From positions 1 through 64,000 of the forward strand of contig NZ_QJUI01000010.1 of assembly GCF_004327285.1 (NCBI RefSeq): a DNA stretch of 64,000 nt, given 5' to 3'. The position numbers and the translations under genes were made by a program. The notes beneath the pieces were generated by a model, which did not search any database, had not been told where the DNA came from, and saw nothing but the letters and a program-made list of their open reading frames with translations. Shown here piece after piece: positions 60,291-64,000 of this stretch (positions are counted from its first letter, which is position 1; every line of letters starts with the position of its first letter). Origin of the DNA: Phytopseudomonas daroniae. GTDB taxonomy: Bacteria > Pseudomonadota > Gammaproteobacteria > Pseudomonadales > Pseudomonadaceae.

Positions 60291-61328
60291 CTAGATAGCT
60301 AGATCCAAATCAGCTACAAGCCGCAACGTCACGATAAACGTACTGCCCAGCCCCACCCCATCGCTCATACCGATAACTGTGCCGCCATGTGCTTCTACCA
60401 GCTCGCGCACAACGGTCAGGCCGATGCCCAGCCCAACATTGTCGAAACTCGTGGCATTTGCATCCTGAACGAATGCGTCGAAGATGTCTGGCAGCACTTG
60501 TGCCGAGATGCCTATCCCGTTGTCAGCGATGCTGAGCAGCAGAACATCATCCTCCACCCTCAAGCCCAGTGAAACTGCCCCTTTTTTGGGGGTGTACTTA
60601 ATCGCGTTGTTCAGGATATTGGCCACAATCTGTACGAGTCGCAGCGAATCGCCAAGCACGTTCAAGGGGCCGTCAGGCAGGTGGCTGGTGAACTCAATCT
60701 GGCGCGCTCGCAACATCGGCAGGCTGGCCTCAATCACTGTCTGGATGAGTGGCACCAGATCAACGACGAGAAGATCCATACGCAGCTTGCCGGTGCTTGC
60801 TCTGGAGACATCTAGCAAGTCGTCTACCAGACGGGTAAGTTGATCAACCTGACCTTCTATCAGCGCCTGAAGACGCGGCAGCTCTTCAGGCGTTGCGCGG
60901 GCCATCTTGCCGGCGATCAAATTGATGGGGGTCAGCGGATTGCGTAGTTCGTGAGCAACCACAGCAAGGATTTTGCGCTCCTGCCCTAGAGCGCGCTCCG
61001 CCAGCGCCTGAAGATTCTGTGCGCTCAAGGCAGCTACAATCAGCTGCTCATTAGCGTCGCGGAGCTGTGGGTAGTAGTGCGCCGATTCGGTCTTGTGGAC
61101 TAAATCAGCGTCCGACTGCGCGGAAAGGATCGTCATGACCAATTGCTGATTGGCTTCTACCAAAAGCGCCACCTGCTGGCGATCACTGACACGATCCTGG
61201 GTTTCGACAAGCGTACGTTGAAGCGCAGCTAATACAGCTCGCGCTTCCAGTGTTTGCTCTCCAAGCATCAAGAGTTCGCTGGCGGTTTTTGCCAATGCCC
61301 GTTCATTTTGGCTCTTGATGTCAGCCAT
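60291..61328 (-). CDS. Soluble histidine kinase linked to a KaiC-like ATPase
   Basis: 345 residues, no membrane helix. N-terminal 130 residues are a helical coiled-coil-like part with repeated ANQQLVMTILSAQ / ANEQLIVAALSAQ motifs. HisKA with VVAHELRNPLTPI, HATPase with ILNNAIKYTPKKG (N box), ADNGIGISAQVLPDIFDAFVQ (G1), and GLGIGLTVVRELVEAHGG (G2), so an active kinase by motif. There is no receiver or partner regulator next to it. It lies six bases downstream of the KaiC-like gene and is third in a minus-strand operon. Ligand unknown; regulation by the ATPase is inference. Confidence 0.88.
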   Translation of the reverse strand: MADIKSQNERALAKTASELLMLGEQTLEARAVLAALQRTLVETQDRVSDRQQVALLVEANQQLVMTILSAQSDADLVHKTESAHYYPQLRDANEQLIVAALSAQNLQALAERALGQERKILAVVAHELRNPLTPINLIAGKMARATPEELPRLQALIEGQVDQLTRLVDDLLDVSRASTGKLRMDLLVVDLVPLIQTVIEASLPMLRARQIEFTSHLPDGPLNVLGDSLRLVQIVANILNNAIKYTPKKGAVSLGLRVEDDVLLLSIADNGIGISAQVLPDIFDAFVQDANATSFDNVGLGIGLTVVRELVEAHGGTVIGMSDGVGLGSTFIVTLRLVADLDLAI

Positions 61329-61334
61329 GACTTC

Positions 61335-62084
61335 TCACGCTTGACCCCCGCCCGGGCGGGGCGCTTCAACATGCAGCCTTGTAGAACTACCCCCGAGCAG
61401 GCCTTCCTGGTCATCCAGCATGTCGCCGATCAGTATGCCCTCGTCGGTGATGCGGTAGAGACGCAGCTCGTCGCAATGAAGGCTCGCGCGCACGTTGACA
61501 ACGGCCATGATTCGCAGCAGACGGCTCCGAACTTCGATGTAGCGCTGAACAACGATGGCGTCGGTCAGGAAGGCGGCACCGTAAGGGCTGAAGCGCAGGT
61601 CGGTGTAGCGGTCTTCCAGTTCGGAGGTCATCAATACAGTGACACCGGCATGGGTCAGTGCGGTGACCATCCTTGAAAGGGATTCGCGAAACGTCGGTGC
61701 CAGTGCCAGCTCAAAACCAGACAGTGAGTCGATAACCACCCGTGTCGCTTTCTTGCGACGGACGTCCTTGAGGAGCAACTGGACGATTTCGTCGATGGAC
61801 AGATCAGACGCGCGGCAATCCACCAGCCCGACTGTTCCATTTTCAATCAACTGCGCCAGCGCTGCGCTCTGTGAATAATTTGGGCGTTGCTCGAACACGG
61901 CAATGACCCCGGTCTCGCCTTCGCTGACACCCTGGGCTAAAAACGCCGCCGCCAGAATACTCCTGCCTGAGCCTGATGGGCCTGCGACAAGCAAGAAATA
62001 GCCTTGAGGAAGACCGCCGCCGAGCATTTCATCCAGCCCTGGAACACCAGTGGCCAAATGGTTGATTGTCACTTTGGTGGTCAT
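61335..62084 (-). CDS. KaiC-like RecA-superfamily ATPase, single domain
   Basis: 249 residues of one KaiC domain. TGVPGLDEMLGGGLPQGYFLLVAGPSGSGRSILAAAFLAQG shows the KaiC start, but the P-loop reads GPSGSGRS, with Arg in place of the essential Lys. Walker B ATRVVIDSLSGFE is present, followed by ESLSRMVTALTHAGVTVLMTSELEDRY and LTDAIVVQRYIEVRSRLLRIMAVVNVRASLH. No second KaiC domain. Overlaps the upstream gene by four bases (ATGA) and is followed by the kinase. Such ATPases in non-cyanobacteria are often next to histidine kinases; functions are largely unknown. Confidence 0.87.
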   Translation of the reverse strand: MTTKVTINHLATGVPGLDEMLGGGLPQGYFLLVAGPSGSGRSILAAAFLAQGVSEGETGVIAVFEQRPNYSQSAALAQLIENGTVGLVDCRASDLSIDEIVQLLLKDVRRKKATRVVIDSLSGFELALAPTFRESLSRMVTALTHAGVTVLMTSELEDRYTDLRFSPYGAAFLTDAIVVQRYIEVRSRLLRIMAVVNVRASLHCDELRLYRITDEGILIGDMLDDQEGLLGGSSTRLHVEAPRPGGGQA

Positions 62085-62515
62085 CGGGAAGTACCCTGCG
62101 CTTGGAGGGCACTTAGCGGAGCGTCAAACACTGCATCGAGCAAACGAGCGGTGAGCGATACGCCAATCAGCGTGGTCAGCAATTGGTAGAGCGTCCTCAG
62201 CAGTTGCTCGCCAAAAAGCAGGGCCTCCTCCTGAGTGCGCGTCTCGATAAGGGAGATGAGGCGTGAGTAATCCGTCTGATCCGACACGCTGCCTAGAGCG
62301 TCAACAATATCTGGATAGCTAGGCTCACAGAGATGAAGACTACGACGAAATAGTGCCGTAACGCCTTTGCGGCCAATGATCGGCGCTAAAGCGGTGTCGA
62401 TGGCTTGCAGCGTTGCAACAATCGCATCGGCGACCCGGGCGTGGTCAGCACCCTGGCCAACACGGTGCGCCAGCGAAAGCGCGATCTTGCTGCCTTCTTC
62501 GCTTTCCGTGGGCAT
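62081..62515 (-). CDS. Small helical protein, first gene of the KaiC-like operon
   Basis: 144 residues from the ATG at 62515 (a GTG at 62539 would add 8). Mostly alpha-helical: VADAIVATLQAIDTALAPIIGRKGVTALFRRSLHLCEPSYPDIVDALGS and LLRTLYQLLTTLIGVSLTARLLDAVF. I do not recognise a family. No ribosome site is strong at either start. Overlaps the KaiC-like gene by four bases, so it is co-translated with it. It may be a binding partner or sensor for the ATPase and kinase (inference). Confidence 0.72.
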   Translation of the reverse strand: MPTESEEGSKIALSLAHRVGQGADHARVADAIVATLQAIDTALAPIIGRKGVTALFRRSLHLCEPSYPDIVDALGSVSDQTDYSRLISLIETRTQEEALLFGEQLLRTLYQLLTTLIGVSLTARLLDAVFDAPLSALQAQGTSR

Positions 62516-62960
62516 GGGGGGGTAGGTTCTTGTGGGCACAGGTGATCGTACACCCTATTGAGCGCACGAAAATTAATCTTTGAACTTATAATCGGTCTTG
62601 TTGTTTCCCGAAAATGCGTAGCGCCCAGGAGTGGCTGACCGCGACCTGATCTGACACCACTTTTACCGCTGAGGGTAAGGTGTGTTGATCCAGCGAATAC
62701 CGAAGATGAGCGCTAGCTCGCTCGGATCAGCCACACGCCTTGCTCAGATGCCAGTTGAGGCTGCCGCACTTCGCTCCACGATGAGCCGACCACATCTGGC
62801 ATTACCCACGTCAATGACTGGAGGTGAGCATGCAAGCTCAGAGGACACGCTTTATCACCTTGAAAGCAAGATGACCGTGTGGCACCAGTGGTGGTACCTA
62901 AATAGAATCTGTTACCGCTTCCTGAGGTACAGCAAGCAATTGCTCAAGGCCCCCAGAACG
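62516..62960. other. Gap upstream of the KaiC-like operon
   Basis: About 450 bases with no supportable gene. AT-rich sequence at 62571-62605 may hold the promoter of the minus-strand operon but I cannot pick a clean -35/-10 pair. Two imperfect inverted repeats are present (GCGCTAGCTCGCTCGGATC; CAAGCAATTGCTC) without known meaning. Confidence 0.4.
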
Positions 62961-62989
62961 ACTCGGGGGAGCCAATGGCTCCCCCGAGT
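62961..62989 (-). terminator. Strong hairpin after the helicase gene
   Basis: ACTCGGGGGAGCC-AAT-GGCTCCCCCGAGT is a perfect 13-base stem located 17 bases beyond the helicase stop at 63006. No T-run follows. Confidence 0.65.
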
Positions 62990-63005
62990 GTTACAACATC
63001 GCGGA

Positions 63006-64000
63006 TCAGTCTTCGCGATAACGGCGCAGCTTCAGCGGCTTGCCGGCAACACGAGTGTCCTTGAGCTTGCTCAGCAGGCGCTCGAGGCCTTCTTCCGGCA
63101 GTTCCACCAGGCTGAAGCTCTCGCGGATCTGGATGCGGCCGATGGCCTCACGAGCCAGACCACCTTCGTTGAGGATGGCACCCAGCAGGTTCTTGGCAGC
63201 GATGCCATCACGCGCGCCCAGCGCGGTACGGCAACGTGCGCGGCCTTCGCCCAGCGGCATCGGCGCACGGCGCTCACGCAGTTCGCCACGCTCGGAGGAA
63301 CGCTCACCGCTGCGCTCGCCATCACGGCGCTCACGCGGAGCGCCACCAGCGCCCGGCACCAGTGGCTGCTCACGCTCGACGCTGGCCAGATCCAGAGGCT
63401 GACCATTGGTAGCCTTTTTCAGCAGCGCAGCAGCCAGGGCACGCGGGGTGCAGCCGATATCGGCGGTCAGGCGGTCGAGCAGCTCACCGTGGCTGGCTTC
63501 GGCATCGGCAACCAGTGGCGCCAGGCTGTTGGTCAGCTTCTTGATGCGTGCATCCAGAACCTGCTGGGCGTTGGGCAGCTTGACCTCACCGACCTTCTGC
63601 CCGGTAACGCGCTCGATCACCTGCAGCATGCGACGCTCACGCGGCGTTACCAGCAGCAGCGCACGACCTTCGCGACCGGCACGGCCGGTACGGCCGATAC
63701 GGTGCACGTAAGACTCCGGGTCGTACGGCATGTCGACGTTGAATACGTGGGTGATGCGCGGTACGTCGATACCACGGGCAGCGACGTCGGTGGCGACGAC
63801 GATGTCCAGACGGCCATCCTTGAGCGACTCGATCACGCGCTCGCGCTGGTTCTGGGCGATGTCACCGTTCAGCGCAGCAGCCTTGTAGCCCTTGGCTTCC
63901 AGCGCAGCGGCCAGATCCAGGGTCGCTTGCTTGGTACGTACGAAGGCGATCAGTGCGTCGAACTCTTCGACTTCCAGCAAACGCAGTACGGCGTTGGTCT
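63006..64000 (-). CDS. deaD: DEAD-box RNA helicase (DeaD/CsdA-type), 5' end beyond the window
   Basis: About 330 C-terminal residues are in the window; the ATPase start lies outside. The helicase C domain includes ALIAFVRTKQATLDLAAAL, VVATDVAARGIDVPRITHVFN and HRIGRTGRAGREG; then a DeaD-type region, an Arg/Glu-rich low-complexity linker (GERSGERSSERGELRERR), and a DbpA/CsdA RNA-binding domain (NLLGAILNEGGLAREAIGRIQIRE, KPLKLRRYRED). It unwinds RNA in ribosome assembly and cold adaptation. Matches PA2840 in layout and neighbourhood. Confidence 0.92.
   Translation of the reverse strand, partial: TNAVLRLLEVEEFDALIAFVRTKQATLDLAAALEAKGYKAAALNGDIAQNQRERVIESLKDGRLDIVVATDVAARGIDVPRITHVFNVDMPYDPESYVHRIGRTGRAGREGRALLLVTPRERRMLQVIERVTGQKVGEVKLPNAQQVLDARIKKLTNSLAPLVADAEASHGELLDRLTADIGCTPRALAAALLKKATNGQPLDLASVEREQPLVPGAGGAPRERRDGERSGERSSERGELRERRAPMPLGEGRARCRTALGARDGIAAKNLLGAILNEGGLAREAIGRIQIRESFSLVELPEEGLERLLSKLKDTRVAGKPLKLRRYRED

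Overview
The window looks like chromosomal DNA of a Pseudomonas, most likely of the P. mendocina / P. oleovorans / P. alcaliphila group. The reasons are high GC with Pseudomonas-like codon use, blocks I recognise from memory as co-linear with P. aeruginosa PAO1 (itaconate genes; prmB-Smr; efp-earP; the PA2811-PA2817 block; the PA2822-PA2830 block sagS-ospR-gpx-msrB-alaA-htpX; tpm-pabB), a fused osmolyte enzyme of the GgpPS type known from pseudomonads, and many short genus-type intergenic repeats. The species assignment is inference.

Layout. 1-965: repeats, no supportable gene. 966-10393 (+): a tightly packed operon of a cysteine hydrolase, a membrane ABM-domain protein, a Tat-type amidohydrolase, an MFS exporter with its own C-terminal ABM-like domain, an alpha/beta hydrolase, then a beta-propeller sensor kinase and its NarL-type regulator; an AraC-type gene follows. 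It looks like an uptake/modify/export module with built-in sensing, substrate unknown. 11063-19417: the itaconate degradation locus (divergent LysR gene, then ich, an acyl-CoA dehydrogenase, an MmgE/PrpD protein, ict, ccl and an orphan TRAP binding protein), with palindromic repeats in three of its junctions. 19593-22911: phhR, phhA and phhB for phenylalanine hydroxylation. 23103-27634: an MFS permease, the fused glucosylglycerol-phosphate phosphatase/synthase, and a lone cobF.

27990-32664: prmB, an isochorismatase-fold protein lacking its cysteine, a small membrane protein, an Smr protein, and earP-efp (arginine rhamnosylation of EF-P). 32900-33870: a YefM/YoeB-type toxin-antitoxin pair, tRNA-Ser(GGA), a tRNA T-arm fragment and a 58-bp remnant of a miniature transposable element. 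33989-42338: crotonase, PlsC, CorA, a two-gene ABC exporter, GST, FadE and a PA2817-type protein. 42437-42825 (-): a tandem tRNA-Glu/tRNA-Gly pair repeated twice under one strong promoter. 43217-52498: a membrane-anchored protein, a full 280-bp copy of the miniature element, free-Met-sulfoxide reductase, a DUF815 ATPase, SagS-type hybrid kinase, OspR/Gpx/MsrB oxidative-stress genes, AlaA and HtpX.

52881-57053: an accessory patch (AraC/SDR, TetR/oxidoreductase, a broken SDR fused by deletion to a broken integrase) sits between htpX and tpm. 57276-60152: tpm, a DODA-type dioxygenase and pabB. 60291-62515 (-): a three-gene operon of a small helical protein, a KaiC-like ATPase with an altered P-loop (Lys to Arg) and a soluble histidine kinase; I regard this as the best candidate for an undescribed signalling system. 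The window ends inside a DEAD-box RNA helicase gene (63006-64000, -). All family calls are made by eye; no database search was run.
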